Positions 7,710 through 16,561 of a DNA stretch of 64,000 bases are shown here, piece by piece. Position numbers and translations under genes: made by a program. Within the stretch, counting starts at the first letter, position 1. Every line of letters begins with the position of its first letter. The notes beneath the pieces were generated by a model. That model ran no database searches. It was given only the letters and a program-made list of their open reading frames with translations, and had not been told where the DNA came from. Location: the NCBI RefSeq assembly GCF_018343625.1, contig NZ_JAGYPG010000003.1:439003-503002 (forward strand), written 5' to 3'. The DNA is from Lederbergia citri. Its GTDB lineage: Bacteria; Bacillota; Bacilli; Bacillales; Bacillaceae_C.

Positions 7710-9641
7710 ATGAATTTGTATATAAAAAGAATTAAACATCCAATAGCACTCTTATTTATTATTTTTTTACTTATCCCCAATTTTTCAGTAAGAGCTGCAA
7801 TGAACGATTCCTTTATGGTTGAAAACGGATCGAATATTACTTCCATCGCTGTGAATAATGACGCTACACAATTTATCGTTGGTACGTCCGGAGCAATGGC
7901 GTATATATACAATGGATCCGGAGAAATGATCAGAGTGCTAGAAGCAAAGAATGTTGTGACAGGCGTTTCTTTATTGCAAGATGGGTCTGCAATCATTTCC
8001 TCTGACGATCGAACCCTTTCGCTATATGATCCACAAGGAAAATTAGTATGGCAACAAAAATTTAATTTACCCGTAAAAACAGTAGTAAGTTCAAAGGACG
8101 GAGCTATAATAGCCGTCTACCTAAATGGAAGCAATGAAATCATTCTCCTAAATAACGATGGAGAAATAAAAAACAATATAGATTCTGGTTTTAGTATTAG
8201 GTCATTGGCTGTATCGAATAATGGTGAATGGATTGCAACAGGCGGAGCAGATCAATATATTCGTATTTTTGATCCGCACGGGAAAAAAGTTAGCGAAATC
8301 TCTACAGCAGGCATTATTAATGCCATAGCCATTTCCGATTTAGGTACGGTTGCTATGGGTAGCGATAATACACATATTTATTTACTAGATCAAGAAGGTA
8401 ATACATTAGTTGATACCCAAGCGGATTGGAGAATTACAGATGTGGATATTACCGCAGATGGACAATACTTTTCCGCATCTGATATGAGAGGTTTTTATTA
8501 TTTAATAAGCCAAGAAGGAGAAAAGCTTTGGAGTAAGCAAGGGAAGGGAATTGCTCGCGCCGTTTCTTTTGGCGGTGAGGGAAAAATGTTATTTACTGGT
8601 TCGGAAGAAGGACTTATTCAATTATTTGATGTTGGAAATGTTATTGAAGAAGCGAAAAAAGCTGAAACAGTAAAAAATATAACATTAACAGGAATTGTGC
8701 TCATCATCCTTTTAGTTGTCCTCTCCATAATTTTCGTAGCGATAAAACAAGGGAATGCAAAGATTTTTAAGGACATTTGGAAAGCAAAATATAATTATCT
8801 GGTTCTTTTGCCAAGCATTATCTTTATCGGATTATTTTTATATTACCCAGCAATAACAGGACTAATATATTCCTTTTTTGAATGGAACCCTGGAGGGAAA
8901 TCTCACTTTATCGGTTTAGATAATTTCAAGAAAATACTACATGATCAGTACGTCATTACCGGGATGAAAAATTTAGTGATCATTATGATTAGCGGCACTA
9001 TTAAATTGATGATCCCACCACTTATTGTGGCAGAATTGCTCTATTTCTTACGCAATAAAACAACTACTTATTGGTTCCGGACGTTATTTGTCGCTTCTAT
9101 GATTCTACCATCAGTTGCCAATATCCTTATTTGGCAAAATATTTACGGTGCCAAAAGCGGATTATTAAATGAAGCTTTACGGCTTTTTGGCTTAGGTTCA
9201 TTTACCCAAGCATGGCTTGCCAACCCGAATACAGCGCTATGGGCGATTATTTTTATCGGTTTTCCGTTTATAAGCATTTTACACTTGCTCGTTTATTACT
9301 CTGGATTAATTTCAATATCAGATGAATTGAAGGATGCTGCGATGATTGATGGGGCTGGTCCATTCAGGATTATACGATCGATTCATTTACCATTAATTGC
9401 AGGGCAATTTAAATTATTGATGGTTTTGACTATCATTGGCTTAATCCAAGACTTTAACTCCATGTTGATTATTACAGGTGGTGGGCCGGGTATTTCCACA
9501 TATGTACCAGCACTGCAAATGTATTATTCGGCTACGAAGTTTAATGATATGGGCTATGCATCTTCCATTGGGGTAGTGATGTTTTTAATGATTTTTATCC
9601 TTACATTAATAAATCTTAGAATGGTTAAATCTGAAGATTAA
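7710..9641 (+). CDS. Beta-propeller-MalF-type ABC permease fusion
   Basis: A 643-residue protein with two parts. Residues about 8-28 are a signal/anchor (ALLFIIFLLIPNFSVRA). About 33-310 is a repeat domain of WD40/PQQ-like beta-propeller blades, with recurring segments such as GSAIISSDDRTLSLYDPQGK, GEWIATGGADQYIRIFDPHG and GKMLFTGSEEGLIQLFDVGN. A second membrane span (about 325-347) and a Lys-rich cytoplasmic loop lead into a standard sugar permease with EAA motif DELKDAAMIDGAGPFRIIR starting at 538. Positive-inside charges place the propeller outside the cell. Typical MalF-like permeases are about 300 residues. ATG 7710 follows AGAGGTG. The fused domain may sense or dock substrate; this is inferred. 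Confidence 0.88.
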   Translation: MNLYIKRIKHPIALLFIIFLLIPNFSVRAAMNDSFMVENGSNITSIAVNNDATQFIVGTSGAMAYIYNGSGEMIRVLEAKNVVTGVSLLQDGSAIISSDDRTLSLYDPQGKLVWQQKFNLPVKTVVSSKDGAIIAVYLNGSNEIILLNNDGEIKNNIDSGFSIRSLAVSNNGEWIATGGADQYIRIFDPHGKKVSEISTAGIINAIAISDLGTVAMGSDNTHIYLLDQEGNTLVDTQADWRITDVDITADGQYFSASDMRGFYYLISQEGEKLWSKQGKGIARAVSFGGEGKMLFTGSEEGLIQLFDVGNVIEEAKKAETVKNITLTGIVLIILLVVLSIIFVAIKQGNAKIFKDIWKAKYNYLVLLPSIIFIGLFLYYPAITGLIYSFFEWNPGGKSHFIGLDNFKKILHDQYVITGMKNLVIIMISGTIKLMIPPLIVAELLYFLRNKTTTYWFRTLFVASMILPSVANILIWQNIYGAKSGLLNEALRLFGLGSFTQAWLANPNTALWAIIFIGFPFISILHLLVYYSGLISISDELKDAAMIDGAGPFRIIRSIHLPLIAGQFKLLMVLTIIGLIQDFNSMLIITGGGPGISTYVPALQMYYSATKFNDMGYASSIGVVMFLMIFILTLINLRMVKSED

Positions 9642-9689
9642 ACTTTTCCCAGCTGTGTAATAACACCATTTTAAGAGGGAGGCAAAGAG

Positions 9690-10565
9690 ATGGAGCTAGA
9701 GAACATCAAAAAAACAAACACAAAAAAAAGAGTGAAAATTAGAAAGGATTTTTCGGTTCCTCAGATTATTTTATTTCTAATATTGGCATGCGTTCTATTC
9801 CTTACATTAGTTCCAATCCTATTAATGATCTTTATTTCTTTCAAAAGCAACTCACAAATTTTAGGGAACTTTTGGGGCATGCCAAAACCTTGGCTAGTTG
9901 CAAATTATAAATTGGCGTTTGCAGGGATATGGAAATATATCATTAATACTGTCCTTTATACGGGAGTCGCATGTTTGTTCATTGTGACATTATCTTCTGT
10001 GGGCGGATACGTGTTTGCAAAGAAAAAGTTTCCGGGCAAAGAAATTATTTTCATGTTGTTCTTAGCTATGATGATGGTTCCTGGGCTTTTAACATTGATT
10101 CCATCTTACGTTTTGCACCATCAGCTAGGACTAACGAATACTCCTTGGGCGATTATTTTACAACATACCGCAGGAGGACAGATTTTTGGGATATTTTTGT
10201 GTCGCAGTTTTATGAATGGTCTTCCAAATAGTATTTTTGAATCCGCAAGAATTGATGGTGCAAGTGAATTTGTCATTTTCCGAAAGATAGTGATTCCAAT
10301 GACAACACCGATTTTAACAACAGTAGTTGTCATGCAATCGGTTGGAATTTATAACGATTACGTTTGGCCATTACTCGTGATACGTGATAGTGCAAAGCAA
10401 GTCGTTTCCGTTGGATTAACTTTGTTTTCCAGTCAATTTGGAACAACTGCTACAGGTATACAATTCGCGGGATTTGCCATATCCTCCATTCCATTATTAA
10501 TTACCTTTATTTTTGGAATGAAATATTACATTCAAGGTATGACGCAAGGTGCTTTGAAAATGTAA
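9690..10565 (+). CDS. Sugar ABC transporter permease, MalG type
   Basis: A 291-residue inner-membrane permease and the second half of the importer. It has about six membrane spans and the EAA coupling motif ESARIDGASEFVIFRKIVIP, which contacts the ATPase. ATG 9690 follows GAGGGAGG. It lies 48 bp after the propeller-permease gene and is clearly co-transcribed. No ATPase gene is present in this locus, so an unlinked MsmX-type ATPase is expected to energise it. Confidence 0.92.
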   Translation: MELENIKKTNTKKRVKIRKDFSVPQIILFLILACVLFLTLVPILLMIFISFKSNSQILGNFWGMPKPWLVANYKLAFAGIWKYIINTVLYTGVACLFIVTLSSVGGYVFAKKKFPGKEIIFMLFLAMMMVPGLLTLIPSYVLHHQLGLTNTPWAIILQHTAGGQIFGIFLCRSFMNGLPNSIFESARIDGASEFVIFRKIVIPMTTPILTTVVVMQSVGIYNDYVWPLLVIRDSAKQVVSVGLTLFSSQFGTTATGIQFAGFAISSIPLLITFIFGMKYYIQGMTQGALKM

Positions 10566-10750
10566 TGCTATTAATCCTTTGTAGGTTTTTAAAATCTACC
10601 GGGATTATACAGGAATATGTGAAATATTGAACACAACTTTCGGCCTAGGAATTTAGTTGGTCTGTAAAAGAATTTTAGGAGGTGATATCTCATGTGAACA
10701 AATGGTCGCAAGTTGCTTTGGTGGAGGAAAATAAGGAGGGAAAGGAATTT

Positions 10751-13700
10751 ATGAAACGTTTTAAGTTATACACGTTGGCAGTAGCTCTAGTCATGCTCTT
10801 TCAACTAGGGTTTGCAGAGTTGATTTTAGCAGGTCCTTATCATTCTGACATCGTAGAATCAGATAATTATAGAAAAGGTAATGCAATATTTGCTGGAAAA
10901 GTTATAAATGATTTTAACACCCCAGAACAGGCCTCTGAGTGGAAAGCGGGAGAGAATACAAAAGATGTGATATATGCGACTAGTTTGGCGCAAAGTCCGG
11001 TATATGAGGGATCCGGTGTTTTAGAGCAGATTCCGGAAAACGTCAAGGTTTATGAATGGAGAACCATTTATCGGGAATTAGAGACACCGCTTGATCTTTC
11101 GGATTATAAGTATTTTGCGTTTGCCGCTAATTCTTGGGCTTGGCAATCCGTTGATTACTTCTTAAAAATCAAATTGTACAGTGAGGAAGATGTATTTGAA
11201 TCTGTAACGAAAATCAATCCAAATACATGGAATCCATTATTCCTCGATATTTCTAATTGGGAAAAACGGGATTCTATTACGAAAATCGAATTCTCATTTG
11301 TACAAAACTTTAACCTAGAAGGAATAGGACCTGGAGCACCAGGCTATGATTATTGGAACGGCCGCTTCCAAATTGATTATATAGCAGCGACAAATATATT
11401 AGATCTACAGTTCTCTGTTGATGGAGAAACGGAAGGTTTTACCGCTAATAATGGTAAATTACAGACTGAAGGCGGAGCTCTCCATTATGAAGTAACGGAT
11501 CAAAATACTTACCTAGAATCACCTCGATTACTACAAGAATTATCAGTTCGTGATACTTTAGTTGTCCCAATGAAAAATACGACGGATGCCAAACAAGTAA
11601 AAATTTCTTGGATTACGGAAGATGATCTGGAATGGAATGAAGAGAAATCAAAAATATTTGATGTAAAGTCATCTAAGGATTTCATTAACTATAATTTTAA
11701 TTTCTCTAATAACCCAAAATGGAAAGGAACATTAGCTCAGTTTCGGATTGAACCAATCATAACAAATCCAACTGGTTCTCTCATTTTCGATAAGTTCAAG
11801 CTTGATATTTCTTTAAATTTGGAAGGTGACTATCAAGGGGAAATATCGGCAAGTGAGATTTCTGATGTAAATACGTTAGAAGTAAGTGGAAAAGTTAATA
11901 AGAGCTACTTAGAGGAAAATGAAGATGCAAAATTATTGCTTTATGAGTTACAAACGTATGAAAAGATAGCGAATATAGGGGAAATGACACCTATTTATCA
12001 GCAAGAAGCAAAAGAGTCTTTCACTTTAAAAGTTTCTTTAAAGGAAAATGATCATAATCGTTTATATTCAAAGTTTGTAGTTGCGTTGCAAAATAAGGAT
12101 GGGGAAATGTCCTTTGTTGATAGTCCTCACTATATTACGAACCCAGGAAAATTGGCTCAAAATCAATATCCATTCCCAGAAGGAAAAAGTAAAAAGGGCT
12201 TGCAAGTACAGATGACAGATGATGCCGAAGAATTAGGTGTAAGTCATGCGGCAATTAATGTGTCATACGATTCGATGCTATATAAAGATAATAGCAATCC
12301 TAATAATACAATCGAATATAATTTTGAAGGGGAAACCTATTATTTTAAAGCAAACTATATAAAAAGTCTGGATAGCAGTATTAAAAGTCTATCAGATAAT
12401 AATAATGTAGTTTCTTTAATCTTAATTCTATACAATGTCATTCATCCTGACTCACCAAATGAGCATCTTATTCATCCTGAGGCTGAACCCGGCGGAATTG
12501 TATATGCAATGAATACAGCGAATGAGATCGGTGTGAAATATTATAAGGCGATTACGAATTTTATTGCGGAACGATACACAAGAAGCGATGAAAAGTATGG
12601 GCGCGCTGTTAACTTCATCGTAGGAAATGAAGTAGACGAAAATCAAACATGGAATAATATGGGGCCAAAGCTTGTTACAGATTATGCTAAGGAATATGCC
12701 CAAACATTAAGATTAACTAACACAATTGTAAAAAGCAATTACGCAAATGGAAAGGTTTACACTTCTTTAACACATAATTGGGATAAGGATATGCCAGCTG
12801 AATCAAAATGGAGTTATGATGGGCGTGATATTGTAGACATGTTACAGCAATTTATACGCTCTGAAGGAGATATTCCTTGGAATATTGCATATCATCCTTA
12901 CCCCGAAAATCTATTCGACCCTGTTTTTTGGAAAGATCCAAGTGCAGACAATAGTTTCGACACGAATGTCATAACATTTAAAAATCTTGAAGTATTGGTG
13001 GACTACATGAAACAGGAAGAGTATTTGTTTGATGGGGAAATGCGCAGAATTATTCTCTCTGAACAAGGCTTCCACAGTCTAGATAATTCACTAGAGTCAC
13101 AGAAACTTCAAGCCGCGGCATATGCATATGCTTATTATAAAATTAAATTTTTAGATGGAATTGACTCCTTTATCTTGCACCGTCACGTGGATAGTAAACC
13201 AGAATATGGTCTGCATTTAGGTTTGTGGACATTTGCGGAAGAAGGAACTAATACTCCAGAGAAACAAAAATATATTTACGATGTCATGAAGTATATTGAT
13301 ACTGAACGTTCACTTGAAGTGACTGATTTTGCGAAATCCATTATTGGAATCAAGGATTGGAAAGATGTTATCCCTAGTTTTAACCCGGATTTATTGGCAG
13401 AAAGAAATCTTCCAACGGTTGTTGGAACAGAAATTGTGAAGAAGCCATTACAAGAAAAGAAATTAAGCGATTTTGATAAAGATATAGGTAAATGGGAGCG
13501 TGCAGATAATGCTAACTCCGTAGAATGGAATACAAAAGACCCATTGGCAGGAAAAGGGTCTTTACAAGTCAATTTTAGTACTTTTGCAAAATATTGGCGT
13601 GGAGCAGATATCAAACTGGATAAACCGATAAATGCTAAGTCAACTCCGTATCTAAATCTTGGCTTGAAAATTCCAAACGCACCTAAAGGTCGACCATATA

Positions 13701-14707
13701 CTGCAAAAGTGAAAGTATATAGCGGCGAAAATTATGCGGAAGGCGTATATTCTTTTGAAAAAGAGGATGAGTGGAATAGAATTGCGTTAAATTTAAAAAG
13801 TTGGAAAGGTAATGACTCTATTGATCGAATTAAAGTCTGGATTAAATCTACTACAACAAATAATTGGGGAGGCACCTTCTTAATTGATGAAGTATCCTTC
13901 TCTGAAAATGTTGTACCTGTTGGTGGAGAAAAAAATGTTGAAATCAATGCCAAGATGGATACAGAAAACCTGCAAATAGGAACAAAACTCCAGGTTGAGG
14001 TAGTGAATCATGATAAGAAGGACTTAAACGGAGAAATTGCAGTAGGGTCTGAATATGTCACATTTGATCAAGACGCATTAAAAGTGATCGGTATTAAATC
14101 AGGACAAAGTAAGACGTTTACGCTAACAGTAACCGAGTTGCAACTTCCAGAAGGGGGAGATGTTACAGTAGCCTTTTCATATCGTGAAAAAGTGTGGAAA
14201 CACGTATTGGAGAAAATAGAAAAGAAGACGGAAGGACTCCTTTACAATTTTGAAAAAGATACTGAGGGCTGGCTTGCTGGAGCGAATGTCGATGCTGTTA
14301 CGAGCAGTGAAAGCTTTTTGAATGGTCCACAAACTCCCTATTTCGGTTCTGCCATACTAGCAGCTAAAGGTGCTGGAGTATCCGCGACTCAATGGAGAAC
14401 GGTTTATGTAGAACCGGAAAAACCGCTAGACTTAAGTGGTGCATCAGAGTTATTTTACTTTATTAATTCGTATGGTGGTGTTCCCAACGCTACCTACGAA
14501 ACTAAAATTACACTTTATAGCGGCACAGAATCATTGAGCGAAACATTTTCGATGCGACCGGATCAATGGAATGAAGTACGTGTAGATATTCAGGATTGGG
14601 TATCAAAAGACAAAATAAATAAAATTGAAATTTCGTTTCGAGCAGTTGGGAACGATATAGCTTGGGGATCTGAGTTCCAGGTGGATTATGTGGGATATAT
14701 GAAATAA
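10751..14707 (+). CDS. Giant secreted DUF5722-like protein, probable TIM-barrel glycosidase with CBM-like domains
   Basis: A 1318-residue protein with an N-terminal signal peptide (RFKLYTLAVALVMLFQLGFAELILAG). The centre (about 475-870) resembles DUF5722 and has clan-A-like features: a Glu in GNEVDE (E627) and a Glu in ILSEQGFHS (E771), spaced like acid/base and nucleophile. Three related galactose-binding-like beta-sandwich domains are recognisable (about 50-230, 900-1055 and 1158-1318), each with a W-N-x-L/V-x-L/V-D-x-x-x-W segment and an ending IDYI/IDEV/VDYV. ATG 10751 follows AAGGAGGG. It is last in the locus, 185 bp after the permease. It probably attacks an extracellular glycan; catalysis is inferred. 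Confidence 0.75.
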   Translation: MKRFKLYTLAVALVMLFQLGFAELILAGPYHSDIVESDNYRKGNAIFAGKVINDFNTPEQASEWKAGENTKDVIYATSLAQSPVYEGSGVLEQIPENVKVYEWRTIYRELETPLDLSDYKYFAFAANSWAWQSVDYFLKIKLYSEEDVFESVTKINPNTWNPLFLDISNWEKRDSITKIEFSFVQNFNLEGIGPGAPGYDYWNGRFQIDYIAATNILDLQFSVDGETEGFTANNGKLQTEGGALHYEVTDQNTYLESPRLLQELSVRDTLVVPMKNTTDAKQVKISWITEDDLEWNEEKSKIFDVKSSKDFINYNFNFSNNPKWKGTLAQFRIEPIITNPTGSLIFDKFKLDISLNLEGDYQGEISASEISDVNTLEVSGKVNKSYLEENEDAKLLLYELQTYEKIANIGEMTPIYQQEAKESFTLKVSLKENDHNRLYSKFVVALQNKDGEMSFVDSPHYITNPGKLAQNQYPFPEGKSKKGLQVQMTDDAEELGVSHAAINVSYDSMLYKDNSNPNNTIEYNFEGETYYFKANYIKSLDSSIKSLSDNNNVVSLILILYNVIHPDSPNEHLIHPEAEPGGIVYAMNTANEIGVKYYKAITNFIAERYTRSDEKYGRAVNFIVGNEVDENQTWNNMGPKLVTDYAKEYAQTLRLTNTIVKSNYANGKVYTSLTHNWDKDMPAESKWSYDGRDIVDMLQQFIRSEGDIPWNIAYHPYPENLFDPVFWKDPSADNSFDTNVITFKNLEVLVDYMKQEEYLFDGEMRRIILSEQGFHSLDNSLESQKLQAAAYAYAYYKIKFLDGIDSFILHRHVDSKPEYGLHLGLWTFAEEGTNTPEKQKYIYDVMKYIDTERSLEVTDFAKSIIGIKDWKDVIPSFNPDLLAERNLPTVVGTEIVKKPLQEKKLSDFDKDIGKWERADNANSVEWNTKDPLAGKGSLQVNFSTFAKYWRGADIKLDKPINAKSTPYLNLGLKIPNAPKGRPYTAKVKVYSGENYAEGVYSFEKEDEWNRIALNLKSWKGNDSIDRIKVWIKSTTTNNWGGTFLIDEVSFSENVVPVGGEKNVEINAKMDTENLQIGTKLQVEVVNHDKKDLNGEIAVGSEYVTFDQDALKVIGIKSGQSKTFTLTVTELQLPEGGDVTVAFSYREKVWKHVLEKIEKKTEGLLYNFEKDTEGWLAGANVDAVTSSESFLNGPQTPYFGSAILAAKGAGVSATQWRTVYVEPEKPLDLSGASELFYFINSYGGVPNATYETKITLYSGTESLSETFSMRPDQWNEVRVDIQDWVSKDKINKIEISFRAVGNDIAWGSEFQVDYVGYMK

Positions 14708-14863
14708 GAAGTATCAACTTCAGTCCAAGAAACAGAGCATCAGCTTTGTTCGTGTAACATTCATGGAAAAGAGGAAATTCCTTTAATGGATGATAGGATC
14801 CAACACACCACTTATATTTTTCATGCGATTTCCTCCGCAACTGAAATAATAGATGAGTGTAAA

Positions 14864-14907
14864 AAAGCGAGTTGCCAATTTTAAATGGTCAGCTCGCTTG
14901 TTTTTTT
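14864..14907 (+). terminator. Terminator after the secreted glycosidase-like gene
   Basis: AAGCGAG and CTCGCTT arms enclose an inner CCA/TGG-type pairing and are followed by T7. It abuts a copy of the intergenic repeat family. Confidence 0.75.
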
Positions 14908-15048
14908 GTCTAGCTCCAGTGCCTATCGACTAGCAAACTTCTTGTCCTCTTCCCTACGATAAGTCAACATCAGCTCGTTCCTCGCTGTGTTTCCTTTATC
15001 TCAGTCTGCCGAAGTTTGTAGGTCGATAAGCAAGGCGCATCCGCTTTC
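14908..15048. repeat. Intergenic repeat family, copy A
   Basis: About 140 bp beginning GTCTAGCTCCAGTGCCTATC and ending GGCGCATCCGCTTT. It shares long blocks with 55604-55873 and 62822-62974, including CCTACGATAAGTCAACATC and GTGTTTCCTTTATCTC. The outer segments are self-complementary (GCCTATCGAC against GTCGATAAGCAAGGC; GCAAACTTC against GAAGTTTGT), so a transcript would fold into a long imperfect hairpin. No ORF is present. Confidence 0.85.
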
Positions 15049-15168
15049 CTAACTCCTAAGTTAAGTATAGCACATAAATAAAAAAATTTTCAGACTGTTT
15101 TTATAAAAAAATGACGATTAAAATGAGAGCACGTGTTAAAAAATGGATGGACAACAGAGGGGGATTTT

Positions 15169-16524
15169 ATGGAAAGTAAAAAGGCTCAGACGTTAACTTT
15201 ATTTGCACTTGCTTGGCCGATTTTGATTGAAATCCTAATGTTGAGACTTATGGGAATTGCTGATACATTCATGCTCAGTCATTATTCAGACAATGCTGTT
15301 GCGGCGGTTGGTTTTTCGGATCAAATCCTCGCTATGACTGTCATGCTTTGTAGTATGGTGACAATTGGGACGACGATATTGGTCTCCAGATATGTAGGGG
15401 CAAAAGATAAGCATAGTGCATCGGAAGTTACTCGGGTTTCCATTTCTCTAAATTTCTTGTTTGGTTTATTATTAGGTCTGGTTTTGGTCCTATTTGCTTC
15501 GGATCTTTTACGAATTATGGGGTTACCTGCTGAACTGATGAAAGATGCAACCATCTATATGGTCATTATCGGTGGTTTCACGTTCATCCAATCATTGATG
15601 TTAACAGTATCGGCGGTCATTAAAGGCCACGGGCTGACAAAGCAAGTCATGTACGTCATGACGGGAGCCAATATCCTTAATATAATCGGAAACTATTTAT
15701 TTATTTTCGGACCTTTTGGCATTCCTATTCTAGGCGTTAAAGGGGTAGCAATTGCAACAGTTGCAAGTCGTTTCATCGGAACTATTGCCCTTTTCGTTAT
15801 CTTGAAAAAAAGGATTGGCGAGTCTATTCCATTATCCAAACTATTCCGTTTTCCAAAACATCACGTTAAAAATCTCCTTAAGATTGGAATTCCTTCATCA
15901 GTCGACTCCATCGCATGGAACTTACAAATGGTTGTTATTACTATTTTTATTGCCTTGATTGGGACTACAGCATTAACGACTAATGTATATACAACCAATT
16001 TAAGAGCCTTTATCACGATGTTCTCAGGGGCTCTTGGCCAAGGAACGTTAATTCTCATTTCCCGTAAAATTGGTGCGAGAAAAATGGATGGCGCCTACGC
16101 GCAAAGCATGCACATTTATAAAATTGCTGCTTTAGTAGCGCTTTGTGTAGCGGGGATATTTTTTCTGTTTTCCAAGCCTCTTCTTAAAATCTTTACCAAC
16201 AGCCCAGACATCATTTTACTTGGGTCCACAATCATTCTATTAACTTTATTACTTGAACCAGGTCGTGCATTTAATCTCGTATTCAATAATTCGCTTAAAG
16301 CTGCTGGGGACGTAAATTTTCCCGTATTAATAGCTATTCTAGGAATGTGGTTCATTAGTGTTCCAATTGCTTATATCCTCGGTATTCATTTAGGGTGGGG
16401 GTTAATTGGCGTTTGGATTGGTTTTGTTGTGGATGAATGGGTGAGGGGAATTATTTTAATGAGACGATGGCGCTCAAGAATATGGGAACAGAAAGCAGAA
16501 GAATTGGAAGCGGCGAAGTCTTAA
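15169..16524 (+). CDS. MATE-family multidrug/Na+ efflux transporter
   Basis: A 451-residue polytopic membrane protein with about 12 spans and the MATE signature near the N-terminus (ALAWPILIEILMLRLMGIAD, then VAAVGFSDQI). The C-terminal half has the matching second repeat. MATE proteins export cationic compounds or metabolites in exchange for Na+ or H+; the substrate cannot be read from the sequence. ATG 15169 follows GAGGGGGA; the longer frame from 15133 lacks a ribosome site. It is monocistronic and converges on the phospholipase-D-like gene. Confidence 0.9.
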   Translation: MESKKAQTLTLFALAWPILIEILMLRLMGIADTFMLSHYSDNAVAAVGFSDQILAMTVMLCSMVTIGTTILVSRYVGAKDKHSASEVTRVSISLNFLFGLLLGLVLVLFASDLLRIMGLPAELMKDATIYMVIIGGFTFIQSLMLTVSAVIKGHGLTKQVMYVMTGANILNIIGNYLFIFGPFGIPILGVKGVAIATVASRFIGTIALFVILKKRIGESIPLSKLFRFPKHHVKNLLKIGIPSSVDSIAWNLQMVVITIFIALIGTTALTTNVYTTNLRAFITMFSGALGQGTLILISRKIGARKMDGAYAQSMHIYKIAALVALCVAGIFFLFSKPLLKIFTNSPDIILLGSTIILLTLLLEPGRAFNLVFNNSLKAAGDVNFPVLIAILGMWFISVPIAYILGIHLGWGLIGVWIGFVVDEWVRGIILMRRWRSRIWEQKAEELEAAKS

Positions 16525-16538
16525 TTCAGTATTATGAA

Positions 16539-16561
16539 GGGGGTGTTACCATAACACCCCC
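16539..16561. terminator. Shared hairpin between convergent MATE and PLD genes
   Basis: A perfect 10-bp stem (GGGGGTGTTA and TAACACCCCC) has a 3-nt loop. It overlaps the stop codon of the minus-strand gene. There is no long T tract on either side, so termination is likely but not certain. Confidence 0.55.

Noticed and set aside
7583..7996. 137-residue minus-strand ORF at the start of the propeller-permease gene
   Set aside because: Antisense shadow crossing two genes; composition is that of a reverse-complement artefact.
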